Origin: an uncultured Candidatus Melainabacteria bacterium
GTDB taxonomy: Bacteria > Cyanobacteriota > Vampirovibrionia > Gastranaerophilales > Gastranaerophilaceae
DNA length: 64,000 nt
Direction: 5' to 3'
Assembly (NCBI GenBank): GCA_934700385.1
Contig: CAKUXO010000002.1
Location: 1 to 64,000 of the forward strand
The notes under the pieces were generated by a model, which saw only the letters and a list, made by a program, of their open reading frames with translations, was not told the DNA's origin and made no database searches. Shown here one piece after another: positions 16,348 to 25,211 of this stretch. A program made the position numbers and the translations under genes. Numbering within the stretch: the first letter of the stretch is position 1; each line of letters starts with the position of its first letter.

Positions 16348-17745
16348 TTATAAAAAATATTTCTCTAGTTCAGAGCGGTTAAAGACTTCAATGCTATCTT
16401 TGTTGTGAATGAAAATAAGACAATTGATTACAGATTTAAACATTGTAAATTCGCTGAATTCAAATTTTCGTCTTAAATCATCCATATTTTCAGCTAAAAA
16501 TTCTGTTATAAGGGTTTTATTTTTAAATGTCAAAGAAGTGAAAAAGTCCAGCCCCTCTTTGGTTGTAATCCCCTCAAAATAGATAATGTCGGGCGATTGA
16601 AACTCAATAAAGCGCATCGCTTTATCTAGGTTAAAACCGATGTTTTCATTTAATTCACATTGTGAAACGTTTTTGAGTTTATATTTTGCAATTGATTCAA
16701 GGGTCATAACGTTTTTAGACTTAGGAATTAAATTAGATAAAATTGAATAGATAAGATGAGTTTTACCTGATAATGAAGCGCCACAAATTAAAATTATTCC
16801 TGAATTTAATAGAGATTGTCTGATGAATTCTATTTTTGCAGGTGCTATTTTTAATTCTTCAAGACTGATTGGCGGATGATAAATTTTAATTAAAATTCTT
16901 TCACCGCTGATTGTTGGAAATGCGCTAACGCTTGCTGTTAATTCTTGATTATCTACATTAAAACAAAGTTTTCCTAATTGTGGAATTTCAAAAACATTAG
17001 GATCAAGATTGCACATTGATTTTAAAGATTGAATAAAAGAACTTGTTAAAAGGCTTGGAATAACGCCTGTTTGAGTAATTTCATCCGGTTTTTTAAAGTT
17101 AACACTTAAACCCTCTTGAGAATTTTCAAAATAAAGCTCATGAACATCCATCGCAATTGCTTGTTTTAAAATTGCCCTAAAAAGAGTTTGAATATGCTCT
17201 TGAGATAAATCATCGTTATGTAATTCATCTTGCCAGTTGTTAACTTTTGAATTGTTGATATTTATATCTTGAACAACAGATTTAACATCATAATATTCAT
17301 TAATTTTTTTAAGAATACTTTTTTCTGAAGCGATAACAGGGTCAATGTTTTTGTTGGTTATTTTCATAATTTTATCAATAGAAAATAAATCCATTGGGTC
17401 TGCCATAGCGATAGTAAGCGTATCTTCAATTATAAATAAAGGTAAAATTTTAAAGCGAATAGCGTCTTTATATGAAACAAAATCAAGGCATTTTTTATCA
17501 ATTGAATAGTTTTCAAGGTCAACACAAGGGGTGTGAAGTTTTTCTTCTAAAAATTTCATTAAAACTTCTTCTTCAATCATATTTGTATTGATTAAAATTT
17601 GACCAATGTTTGTGTTTTGTGCGATAGCAAGCTCTTGAGCATGTTCAATGTCATCATAAGTAACAAGCCCATCTCGAACTATATCATATTTTAATTTATC
17701 AAGAGTTTTATTATCTAAAGCCCCGTTATCATTTAATAAATCCAT
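16348..17745 (-). CDS. Divergent GspE/PilB-like ATPase
   Basis: 465 residues, about 100 shorter than usual PilB/GspE. Residues about 20-150 form an MshEN-like domain (IGQILINTNMIEEE, then PMDLFSIDKI). The ATPase part has an intact Walker A (GASLSGKT, about 320). Walker B has become SPDIIYFEGI, the His box is not recognisable (TLITEFLAEN where family members have a G-H-x-x-x-S-T-x-H block), and no Cys4 zinc finger is seen. It forms a cluster with the response regulator and hybrid kinase that follow. It is probably a regulatory or degenerate relative rather than a working pilus motor. SD GGTGA. Confidence 0.7.
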   Translation of the reverse strand: MDLLNDNGALDNKTLDKLKYDIVRDGLVTYDDIEHAQELAIAQNTNIGQILINTNMIEEEVLMKFLEEKLHTPCVDLENYSIDKKCLDFVSYKDAIRFKILPLFIIEDTLTIAMADPMDLFSIDKIMKITNKNIDPVIASEKSILKKINEYYDVKSVVQDININNSKVNNWQDELHNDDLSQEHIQTLFRAILKQAIAMDVHELYFENSQEGLSVNFKKPDEITQTGVIPSLLTSSFIQSLKSMCNLDPNVFEIPQLGKLCFNVDNQELTASVSAFPTISGERILIKIYHPPISLEELKIAPAKIEFIRQSLLNSGIILICGASLSGKTHLIYSILSNLIPKSKNVMTLESIAKYKLKNVSQCELNENIGFNLDKAMRFIEFQSPDIIYFEGITTKEGLDFFTSLTFKNKTLITEFLAENMDDLRRKFEFSEFTMFKSVINCLIFIHNKDSIEVFNRSELEKYFL

Positions 17746-17769
17746 TTTTCACCAAAATTTTCAATTAAG

Positions 17770-18138
17770 CTATGCAAGATATTTGTTAATTTTTTCTAAC
17801 ACATCACAAAATTCAAACGGTTTTGTAATATATTCATCTGCGCCTGTTTCTTCGCCGATTAATTTATCTTCATCTTGGCTTCTTGCGGTTACCATAATAA
17901 TCGGAATATTTTTATATTTATTATCAAACTTTAAAAGTCTGCAAATCTTATAGCCGTTAATTTTTGGCATCATAATATCTAAAATAACTAAATCAGGATT
18001 TTCAGATTTTGCAAGTTTAAGCCCTTCTTCGCCGTCATAAGCAGGGATACATTCAAATCCTTTTGCTTTTAGCATAAAAGAAAGTGTTTCAACGATATCT
18101 TTTTCATCATCTACAATTAAAATCTTTTTCATTTTCAA
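17770..18138 (-). CDS. Single-domain response regulator (CheY-like)
   Basis: 122 residues, one receiver domain and no output domain. The acidic pocket DDE is at residues 10-12, the phosphorylatable Asp is in LVILDIMMPK (about 54), Thr is in MVTA and Lys is in TKPFE (about 106). SD AAGGA. It lies 12 bases downstream of the kinase 18151-20184 and is its natural partner. It probably signals by protein contact, perhaps with the GspE-like protein encoded next. Confidence 0.9.
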   Translation of the reverse strand: MKMKKILIVDDEKDIVETLSFMLKAKGFECIPAYDGEEGLKLAKSENPDLVILDIMMPKINGYKICRLLKFDNKYKNIPIIMVTARSQDEDKLIGEETGADEYITKPFEFCDVLEKINKYLA

Positions 18139-18150
18139 TCCTTTTTGATA

Positions 18151-20184
18151 CTAACTGTTTAAAATTTCTATGATTCGATAAGGGTCAATACAATCTTTTG
18201 AAGTATGGACTTTTGATAATATTATATCACTATCTTCTTTTAAAGAATAGTCATAGATACTTTTACAAACCGCTTCAAAAGAGCCCGAAGAAATTTTTGG
18301 AATAAAGACATAATATTTTGTTTTATTTTCTTGATTTATATAAAGTTCTTTTGAAAGTTTGATTAAATTTAAAAGTTTATTTTCCTTTAGTTTTTCAATT
18401 AAATTTGTATTTGAATTAAATTCAAGTTTAATAACCCCAACATCTTCATGGTTTATTAAAGTGTGAGATAAGTCCATTTTAAAGGCTTTTGTTTTATCAA
18501 ACAATGGTAAAATAACATTAAAAACAGAACCCTTGTTTTCTTCGCTATCAACCCAAATTGCCCCAAGATGAGAATCAATAAGTTGTTTTGTAATGGTTAA
18601 ACCAAGCCCAACGCCGCCTTTATTTCTATTTAGAGAAGATTCAATTTGAGAAAATTTATCGAAAATTTTTGGGATATCTTCTTTTTTAATTCCAATGCCG
18701 TTATCTTTAACAGAAACTTTTATATATCTTCCTGATGGTTTTTCAATTGGATCAATAAGATTTTGCGGAATGTCTTGAGTTGAAATAATTGAAACATCAA
18801 CATTAATTAAGCCATCTTGCGGTGTAAATTTAAGGGCATTTGAAACAAGATTAGTGAAAATTTGTTCTACTCTCCTTAAATCAACATAAATTTCAGGAAG
18901 TTTTTCTTGAATAGATAAATTAATTGAAATATTTTTTTGGGTTGCAATTTGTAAAAATGTTTTCTGTAAAAGCTCTAAAGATGAAGAAATATCAACTAAT
19001 TTATATTTAAAATCAAGTTTTCCTGCTTGAATTCTTGATAAATCTAATAAATCCTCGATAATTCCTGATAGCCTTTGAATATTTCTTTTTGCCATTGAAA
19101 TAAAGTTTCTAGCGTCAGGTGAAATTTCTCCTGCTTGATTAGATAAAACAATTTCAAGAGAGTTATTAATAGGAGTTAAAGGCGTTCTTAATTCATGAGA
19201 AACAATTGAAACAAATTCAGATTTTAATTTTTCAAGTTTTTCAAGTTTGATGTTTGTTCTTGAAATTTCTTCATAAAGTTTTGCACTTCTTAAAGGAAGC
19301 GCCACTTGGTGGGTAATTGCTTGAAAACAAGTAACATCTTCATGGGAATATGGAGTTTGACGAAACAACTCAACAACCCCAAAAAAGTCTTCCCCTACTT
19401 TAATAGGTGCAAAAAGTGAATCATAATTAATTACTTCAAGCCCATGGATTTTGTTAGAGCGCTCTTGTTTAACCTTTAAATTAAGCTCAATGTTTTCAAA
19501 ATCATCATTTAAAAAAGCAAAATTATCATTTGAAAGGGTTTTATAATTTAAAATAGAGCGAATTTTAAGAGCTTCTTTTAAATTTTGATTGACATTATGA
19601 ATTGAATTTAGGTTGATAATTGGTTTTCCTAAAGAATTTAAAATTAAAACACAAGAAACATCAAAACTTAAAGTTTTTTCCATAGCTTCTGTCATAATGT
19701 CATAAAGTTTTGATGTATTAAGGGTTCCAGCAAACCCAGAACTTGTATTATATAAAACATTCAACTGATAAAGGCTTCTTGAAAGCTCTTTATTATTTTC
19801 ATAAAGCCTATTAAGAGATTTTTTAATTTTTGAATGAGAGTTAATAGTTGCAAGCAGGATTTCTTTTGTAAATGGCGGAATAATAAAGCCATCAACAAGT
19901 TTAATATATTCTTTTGAATAATCTTTATTATTTAAAATTAAAATAATTTGAGCATTTTCATTTTTAGCGTTAGATTTTATCTGTCTAATTAAAAATTCAC
20001 AGTTTTGAACGCAGTTATCTAATAAAATAACATCTGGGCAAAAATGATGTAATTGAGTTAAGATATCTTGAATTTCACCATTTGAACACTGAAGCTCAAA
20101 ATCGCTATCTAAAAGAAGATTTTTAACATTCAAATCTTCTTTTTCAAAAATATCACTTTGTGACAGTAAAAAAATCTTAGCCAT
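18151..20184 (-). CDS. Histidine kinase with receiver-like and GAF domains
   Basis: 677 residues, soluble. Residues 1-125 look like a receiver domain (VILLDN for the phospho-site region, but the acidic pocket is poor, so it may be a pseudo-receiver). A GAF-type sensor covers about 145-305. The HisKA phospho-acceptor is in FVSIVSHELRTPLTPI (His near 329). The HATPase runs from about 430 to 560 with NALKFTP, DNGIGI and GVGLGLTI. A further 110 residues at the end are unassigned. No SD precedes the ATG; a TGT-TAAAAT extended -10 lies six bases upstream, so the mRNA is probably leaderless. Confidence 0.9.
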   Translation of the reverse strand: MAKIFLLSQSDIFEKEDLNVKNLLLDSDFELQCSNGEIQDILTQLHHFCPDVILLDNCVQNCEFLIRQIKSNAKNENAQIILILNNKDYSKEYIKLVDGFIIPPFTKEILLATINSHSKIKKSLNRLYENNKELSRSLYQLNVLYNTSSGFAGTLNTSKLYDIMTEAMEKTLSFDVSCVLILNSLGKPIINLNSIHNVNQNLKEALKIRSILNYKTLSNDNFAFLNDDFENIELNLKVKQERSNKIHGLEVINYDSLFAPIKVGEDFFGVVELFRQTPYSHEDVTCFQAITHQVALPLRSAKLYEEISRTNIKLEKLEKLKSEFVSIVSHELRTPLTPINNSLEIVLSNQAGEISPDARNFISMAKRNIQRLSGIIEDLLDLSRIQAGKLDFKYKLVDISSSLELLQKTFLQIATQKNISINLSIQEKLPEIYVDLRRVEQIFTNLVSNALKFTPQDGLINVDVSIISTQDIPQNLIDPIEKPSGRYIKVSVKDNGIGIKKEDIPKIFDKFSQIESSLNRNKGGVGLGLTITKQLIDSHLGAIWVDSEENKGSVFNVILPLFDKTKAFKMDLSHTLINHEDVGVIKLEFNSNTNLIEKLKENKLLNLIKLSKELYINQENKTKYYVFIPKISSGSFEAVCKSIYDYSLKEDSDIILSKVHTSKDCIDPYRIIEILNS

Positions 20185-20190
20185 ATTAAA

Positions 20191-20199
20191 ATTTTAACA
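20191..20199 (-). promoter_or_regulatory. Extended -10, six bases before the kinase ATG
   Basis: The minus strand reads TGT TAAAAT (20199-20191), then six bases, then ATG (20184). With a usual start distance the transcript would begin on the A of the ATG. Confidence 0.65.
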
Positions 20200-20221
20200 A
20201 AGCCAAGAGGTTTTGCAATTT

Positions 20222-21604
20222 TTAGAATTTTCTTAACATTTTTTCATAATTAAATTCAATTAAATCAAAAGCGTTGTTAATATTATAATCAATAAGAATA
20301 TCGGCTTGAGTTTTTCTTGAATTAATCATTTCTAAAATAGGTTCAAGATAAATTCTTTCATTTTGAATTAAAGCCGATTTTGAAATGTTGAATATTTTTT
20401 CAACAACCATCCAACCATCAATGTTTGATTTTTCTTTAATTTTAAAATCAAGCCCATTTTTAGCCGCTTCTTTTGAATAAAAATCAATGTCGTTAAAATT
20501 TAAAAACTTAAATTGCTCTAAAAGCCAATCGCTCGAACATTTCATTAATCCTGAATATAAAGCGCAAAGCGCAAGCGCCATTTTAGGATTAGAGCTATCA
20601 TGGTTTCTTATTTCAATATAATTTTTTAAACGAACATCGGGAAAACATAAACTTTGATGAAGAATATAATCTTCTAAAGTGGCAAAATATCCTAAATAAC
20701 CTTTCTTTAAATATTCATCAAAAGTTATTTTTCCATTTATAGGAATAATTTTTCCCTCTTTTTCAATGTAAACCATTGGAACGTTTAAAACTTCTTGAAT
20801 ATAATTTTTAATTATGTTTTTCTTTTGAAATAGCTTTTTAAAAACGTTTTTATAAAAGAAATTACATCTTTGAGAGCCGCAAAAATGCCAAACATGGCTT
20901 CTATAAGATTTATATTCACCTAAAACATTGTTTTCAATTGGGCTATTTGAAAAAAGACCATTTAAAAATGGCATAATAAGGTTATAAAATTTTAATTTAT
21001 AGTATAAATCGTTTTGATTTTTAAAATCGATGTTAATTTGAATACCTGCACTTTGGCGCATCATTTTAGGGCAAAGTTCCCCGTAATTAGCGCTTGGCAG
21101 ATAATTATTCATAATTTCATATCTTTTTTTATTTAAAATTTGAATTTCTTGAATTGTTGAAAGTGGACTAATTCCATATCCTAAGAAAATTACATTGTAA
21201 TTTAGGGCAATTGAATCAAGAATTTCAATAATTTTATTTAATTCAAGTTGAATATCAAAAACATTTTGCTTAGGGGAAATGCTTAATTCTAATTGGCACC
21301 CCGGTTCAAGTGAAATTGATGTGTTATTTTTACTTTTTGCGCCAATAACAATAGAGCTATCATAAACCAATTCCCAACCTTGTGAAGTTGAAAAATCTTG
21401 AATAATTTTTTCCATAGTGGAATAACTAGCGTTTTTAAAAGTAGTTCTATCAAGGCTCAATCTTTCATATTCAAGCCCTAAAAGTGAGTCATTATGTTTT
21501 TTATTAAGATAAAAACTCTCAATGTCTTTAAAATTTAATTTTTTATTATTTTGTTTTTGAGGGAGATTTTCTTTTGTTTCTTGTTTTAAAATTGTTTTTT
21601 GCAT
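20222..21604 (-). CDS. gshA: Glutamate-cysteine ligase (GCS2 family)
   Basis: 460 residues. It joins glutamate and cysteine, the first step of glutathione (or gamma-glutamylcysteine) synthesis, in the cytosol. Blocks typical of the GCS2 type are LGLEYERLSLD (near 43), SLEPGCQLELSISP, GYGISPLS and MMRQSAGIQINIDF, and later IEIRNHDSSNPKMAL. These carry the Glu, Gln and Arg ligands for ATP and substrate. No gshB is nearby. No SD is seen; TGA TAAAAT sits six bases before the ATG, mirroring rsmA on the other strand. Confidence 0.82.
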   Translation of the reverse strand: MQKTILKQETKENLPQKQNNKKLNFKDIESFYLNKKHNDSLLGLEYERLSLDRTTFKNASYSTMEKIIQDFSTSQGWELVYDSSIVIGAKSKNNTSISLEPGCQLELSISPKQNVFDIQLELNKIIEILDSIALNYNVIFLGYGISPLSTIQEIQILNKKRYEIMNNYLPSANYGELCPKMMRQSAGIQINIDFKNQNDLYYKLKFYNLIMPFLNGLFSNSPIENNVLGEYKSYRSHVWHFCGSQRCNFFYKNVFKKLFQKKNIIKNYIQEVLNVPMVYIEKEGKIIPINGKITFDEYLKKGYLGYFATLEDYILHQSLCFPDVRLKNYIEIRNHDSSNPKMALALCALYSGLMKCSSDWLLEQFKFLNFNDIDFYSKEAAKNGLDFKIKEKSNIDGWMVVEKIFNISKSALIQNERIYLEPILEMINSRKTQADILIDYNINNAFDLIEFNYEKMLRKF

Positions 21605-21610
21605 ATTTGA

Positions 21611-21619
21611 ATTTTATCA
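21611..21619 (-). promoter_or_regulatory. Extended -10, six bases before gshA ATG
   Basis: The minus strand reads TGA TAAAAT (21619-21611), six bases, then ATG at 21604. It is arranged back to back with the rsmA promoter inside a 69-base intergenic space. Confidence 0.65.
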
Positions 21620-21658
21620 TAAATTATAATTTTACAAGTTAGACACCTGACTTATTTT

Positions 21659-21667
21659 TGATAGAAT
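21659..21667 (+). promoter_or_regulatory. Extended -10, six bases before rsmA ATG
   Basis: TGA TAGAAT (21659-21667), six bases, then ATG at 21674. A -35-like TAGACA at 21640-21645 gives a 16-base spacer. Confidence 0.7.
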
Positions 21668-21673
21668 AAATAT

Positions 21674-22513
21674 ATGGACTTAAATTATCAAATTAGAGCA
21701 AAAAAATTCAGAGCAAAAAAATCTCTAGGGCAAAATTTTCTTACAGATTCAAATATAATTGATTTTATTATTGAAAGAGCAACAATAGATGATGAAGTTT
21801 TAGAAATTGGCCCTGGGCTTGGATTTGTTACTGAAGGACTTGTTCAAAACGCAAAAAAAGTTGTTGCAGTTGAAATAGATAAAGACGCTATTAAAGTTTT
21901 AAACAATAACCTTTCAAATTGTAATAATTTTACATTAATTGAAAATGATATTTTAAAAATAGATATCGACCAAATGCCTTTTGAAGATGAAAAAATTAAA
22001 GTAATTGCAAACATTCCATATTACATTACAAGCCCGATTTTAGTTCATCTTTTAGGTGAAATTGATGAATTAAAAAATAAAAACAGAAATAGAATTAAAG
22101 AAATTGTTTTAATGGTTCAACTTGAAGTTGCTAAAAGAATTTGTGCAACTCCAAACTCTCAAAACAAGGAATATGGTAAACTTTCAATTTTATCTCAAAT
22201 GTATTGTGACCCTGAAATAATTAAAATTGTTCCAAAATCTTGCTTTTCTCCCAGTCCAAAAGTTGATAGCGCCTTAGTTAAATTTAAAATAAATGATGAA
22301 CCAAAAGTTGAAATAACAAGACTATTAAAAAGAACAATTAATTCAATTTTTTCTTCAAGAAGAAAAAACATCAAAAATTCACTTCAAAATGGCGGATTTC
22401 TTGAAGTTGAAAAAGCTCTTGAAAAAGCAAACATAGATAAAACACAACGTGGCGAAAAATTATCTATTCAAGAAATTCAAAAAATTGCCCTTGCTCTTGA
22501 GGAGTTTAATTAA
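21674..22513 (+). CDS. rsmA: 16S rRNA dimethyladenosine transferase RsmA/KsgA
   Basis: 279 residues. It dimethylates the two adjacent adenosines near the 3' end of 16S rRNA during 30S maturation. The start KKSLGQNFLTDSNII is family-typical. The SAM-binding motif EIGPGLGFVT is near residue 42, and the catalytic IANIPYYITSPIL near 115. The C-terminal RNA-contact domain is complete. No SD precedes the ATG. Its TAA overlaps the ATG of ispE by one base, so the two are co-translated; this rsmA-ispE pair is common in bacteria. Confidence 0.95.
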   Translation: MDLNYQIRAKKFRAKKSLGQNFLTDSNIIDFIIERATIDDEVLEIGPGLGFVTEGLVQNAKKVVAVEIDKDAIKVLNNNLSNCNNFTLIENDILKIDIDQMPFEDEKIKVIANIPYYITSPILVHLLGEIDELKNKNRNRIKEIVLMVQLEVAKRICATPNSQNKEYGKLSILSQMYCDPEIIKIVPKSCFSPSPKVDSALVKFKINDEPKVEITRLLKRTINSIFSSRRKNIKNSLQNGGFLEVEKALEKANIDKTQRGEKLSIQEIQKIALALEEFN

Positions 22514-23292
22514 TGAAAAAAATAAAAGTAAAATGCCCTGCTAAAATCAACCTTGATTTAAGAGTTTTTAAAAAAGATAAATCGGGTTTTCACCCTATTA
22601 AAAGTATTATGCAGGCAATTAATCTTTTTGATTTTATTACAATTGAGCTTAATGAGGGTGATTTAATTAAACTAAACGGAACAAGTGATGAAATTCCTTA
22701 TGATGAAAAAAACATCTGTTTTAAAGCGGCAAAACTTTTTTTAGAAAAGATTAATAAAAAATATTCTGTTTCTATTTTTATAGAAAAAAATATTCCTGTT
22801 TGCGCTGGTTTAGCAGGGGGTTCAACTGATGCAGCCGGAGTTTTATATGGTTTAAATAAAATTCTTGATTATCCTTTAGCTCTAAAAGAGCTTCATAAAC
22901 TAGCTTTTGAATTAGGTTCAGATTTAAACTTTTGCCTAGAAGGTGGAACAAAACTTTGCCAAGGGCGAGGAGAAAAATTAACCTTTATGCCTTTTTATGA
23001 TTTTAAATTATCTTTAGTTAAACCAAAAAATCTTAAAATATCAGCTAAAGAAGCATACTTGGCTTTTGACGAATTAAAAAAAGAATCAAACTTAAGGAAT
23101 GATTTAGAGTTTGCACTTTTAGAAGCAAATAAATATGAAGAATTAAACCTTTTAAATTCTCTTGGACTTCAAATGTCTGGCTCAGGGCCAACATTTTTCC
23201 TAAGAGACAAAAATTTTGATATAGAGCTTGATGATAATTATTTAATAATTAACGACTTAAATTCAATTGATTATGGTGTAGTTGAAGTATAA
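22513..23292 (+). CDS. ispE: 4-diphosphocytidyl-2-C-methylerythritol kinase
   Basis: 259 residues, a GHMP kinase. It phosphorylates the 2-hydroxyl of CDP-methylerythritol in the MEP isoprenoid pathway. Markers are CPAKINLDLRVF at the start, the ATP loop PVCAGLAGGSTDAAG (near 96-110), and the third GHMP motif MSGSGPTFF near the end. It is somewhat short but complete. An SD (GAGGAG) lies in the end of rsmA and the start is coupled (TAATG). Confidence 0.93.
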   Translation: MKKIKVKCPAKINLDLRVFKKDKSGFHPIKSIMQAINLFDFITIELNEGDLIKLNGTSDEIPYDEKNICFKAAKLFLEKINKKYSVSIFIEKNIPVCAGLAGGSTDAAGVLYGLNKILDYPLALKELHKLAFELGSDLNFCLEGGTKLCQGRGEKLTFMPFYDFKLSLVKPKNLKISAKEAYLAFDELKKESNLRNDLEFALLEANKYEELNLLNSLGLQMSGSGPTFFLRDKNFDIELDDNYLIINDLNSIDYGVVEV

Positions 23293-23293
23293 A

Positions 23294-24253
23294 TTAAAGC
23301 AATTCTTCTTCAATAATGTATCTTGGGCGCTTTTTAACTTCTTTAAAAATCTCACCTAAATATTCAGCAACAATTCCTACGCAGAAAACTTCAAATCCGC
23401 CAAAAAATGAAGTTACAATTATAGCTGTTGCCCAACCATCTGGTGAATCATTCCATAAGAATTTTGCTAAAATTGCATACATTCCCATTAAAAAGCCGAT
23501 TAACATACATAAAAAGCCTGATACGCAGATTAATTTTAAAGGTACAACGCTATAAGAAGTTATACCATTAACAGCTAAAGCAGTTAAAGAGAATAAGTTA
23601 AACTTAGATTTTCCAACGTTTCTTTTTTTAACGTCAAATTGCACGCTTATTTGTTTAAAGCCGATTTCATGGAAAAAACCTCTTAAAAACAGGTTTGTTT
23701 CTTTAAATTTATCTAAAATTTCAAGAACTTCACATGAAACCAATCTAAAATCAGAATGATTTTTAGGAATTTTCACCCCTAAAATTGCCATTAATTTATA
23801 AAAAGCAAGAGCGGTTATTTTTTTAAAAAAGGAGTCTGTTTTTCTGTCGTTTCTAACTCCAAAAACAATTTTATACCCCTCATCATATCTATCAATAAAT
23901 TCTTCTATTTTTGTTTCGTCTTGTTGTAGGTCTGCGTCAATTGTGACAACAGCGTCACAGCCGATTTTTTTAGCGCCTAACATGCCTGCTAAAAGTGCTT
24001 TTTGATTTCCGAAATTAGATAAAAATTTAGCAGCTTTGATTTTATGAGGATGTCTAGCTACTGCTTTTGCAATTTCATACCAAGTTTCATCTTTTGAACC
24101 ATCATCAATAAGATAAATATAGCTATTAGAAGCTATTTTTTCTTTTTTTTCAAGATAATCTAAAAGCTCTAAAAGTCTTTCTGTTGTAGATTTTATAAGA
24201 CCTTCTTCATTAAAACATGGAATCGCTATTGCTAATCTAGTATATTTAGACAT
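23294..24253 (-). CDS. Family 2 glycosyltransferase, GtrB/DPM1-like
   Basis: 319 residues. An N-terminal GT-A domain starts LAIAIPCFNEEGLI and has the metal-binding VTIDADLQQDETKI (near 95). The acceptor-side block HSDFRLVSCEV follows, and two membrane helices lie near 230-290. Enzymes of this type load a sugar onto undecaprenyl phosphate on the cytosolic face. The product may be flipped by GtrA-like proteins, one of which is encoded far away at 63253. SD GAGG. It is convergent with ispE. Confidence 0.88.
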   Translation of the reverse strand: MSKYTRLAIAIPCFNEEGLIKSTTERLLELLDYLEKKEKIASNSYIYLIDDGSKDETWYEIAKAVARHPHKIKAAKFLSNFGNQKALLAGMLGAKKIGCDAVVTIDADLQQDETKIEEFIDRYDEGYKIVFGVRNDRKTDSFFKKITALAFYKLMAILGVKIPKNHSDFRLVSCEVLEILDKFKETNLFLRGFFHEIGFKQISVQFDVKKRNVGKSKFNLFSLTALAVNGITSYSVVPLKLICVSGFLCMLIGFLMGMYAILAKFLWNDSPDGWATAIIVTSFFGGFEVFCVGIVAEYLGEIFKEVKKRPRYIIEEELL

Positions 24254-24350
24254 TTTTCATTACCTCGTGTTTCTATATTATCATGTTAATCGTCTATTGC
24301 AAAAAGAATACAATAATTTTATTATTTTTATGTTAGCAAAAGAGGATAGT

Positions 24351-25178
24351 ATGAAAAAATTTATTTTAAACGCTGATGACCTAGCTAAAAGCGAATTTCA
24401 TAACAAAGCAGTTTTAGATGGATATAATAAAGGTTTGCTTTTAAGTACAAGTATAATGGCAAATATGCCTTTTTATGATGAAGCAATTAACCTTGTTGTA
24501 AAAACTTGTCCTAATTTATCTGTTGGGGTTCACCTTAATATAATAGAAGGTAAAAGTTTAATTCCTCATCTTAATCTTTTAGTTGATAATAACGATAACT
24601 TTAATAATGGCTATTTAAAACTTTTATTAAAATCACAAGATAAAAACTTTCTTCTTCAAGTTGAAAAAGAATTTAGAGCACAAATTGAAAAATGTTTAAA
24701 AGATTTCACCCCAACACACCTTGATTCTCATGTTCATGTTCATTCTATTCCTGAAATTTTTAAAATTGTTGTTAAATTAGCTTCTGAATATAATATTAAA
24801 CAAATTAGAACACAAGCTGAAATTCCATATTTTACAAAAGAAGATAAATATAACCCGATTAACTTTATTAAAGTTTTACTTTTAAACTATTTTTCAATTC
24901 AAAATAAAGTTTTAATTAAGAAAAATAATCTTCAAACTAACGATTATATTATTGGTGTGGGCTATACCGGCATGATGAATTCAAATACATTAGTTGAAGG
25001 TTTAAGAAAAATTAAAAAAGATTGTGTTGTTGAAGCCTTAATTCACCCTAAAAAATATCCTGATGATAAAAAAGATTCTCATTCAATTGAATTTGAAATA
25101 ACTCAAGATTTAATGACAAAAGATATAATTGAAACTCTTGGTTTTAAAATTACTAATTACAAAGAAAATATGATATAA
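24351..25178 (+). CDS. YdjC/ChbG-family carbohydrate deacetylase
   Basis: 276 residues from the ATG at 24351, which has an AGAGGA SD; an upstream in-frame ATG at 24267 has no SD and encodes a non-homologous extension. The family motif LNADDLAKSE carries the metal-binding Asp pair near the start, and a second ligand block SHVHVHSIPE lies near residue 128. GVHLNIIEGK and VEALIHPKKYPD complete the set. Members remove acetyl groups from amino sugars or act on sugar-linked lipids. The neighbouring glycosyltransferase suggests cell-surface glycan or lipid modification. Confidence 0.85.
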   Translation: MKKFILNADDLAKSEFHNKAVLDGYNKGLLLSTSIMANMPFYDEAINLVVKTCPNLSVGVHLNIIEGKSLIPHLNLLVDNNDNFNNGYLKLLLKSQDKNFLLQVEKEFRAQIEKCLKDFTPTHLDSHVHVHSIPEIFKIVVKLASEYNIKQIRTQAEIPYFTKEDKYNPINFIKVLLLNYFSIQNKVLIKKNNLQTNDYIIGVGYTGMMNSNTLVEGLRKIKKDCVVEALIHPKKYPDDKKDSHSIEFEITQDLMTKDIIETLGFKITNYKENMI

Positions 25179-25211
25179 TTATTTTATTATTTATAGAGGA
25201 AAAGAATAAAA

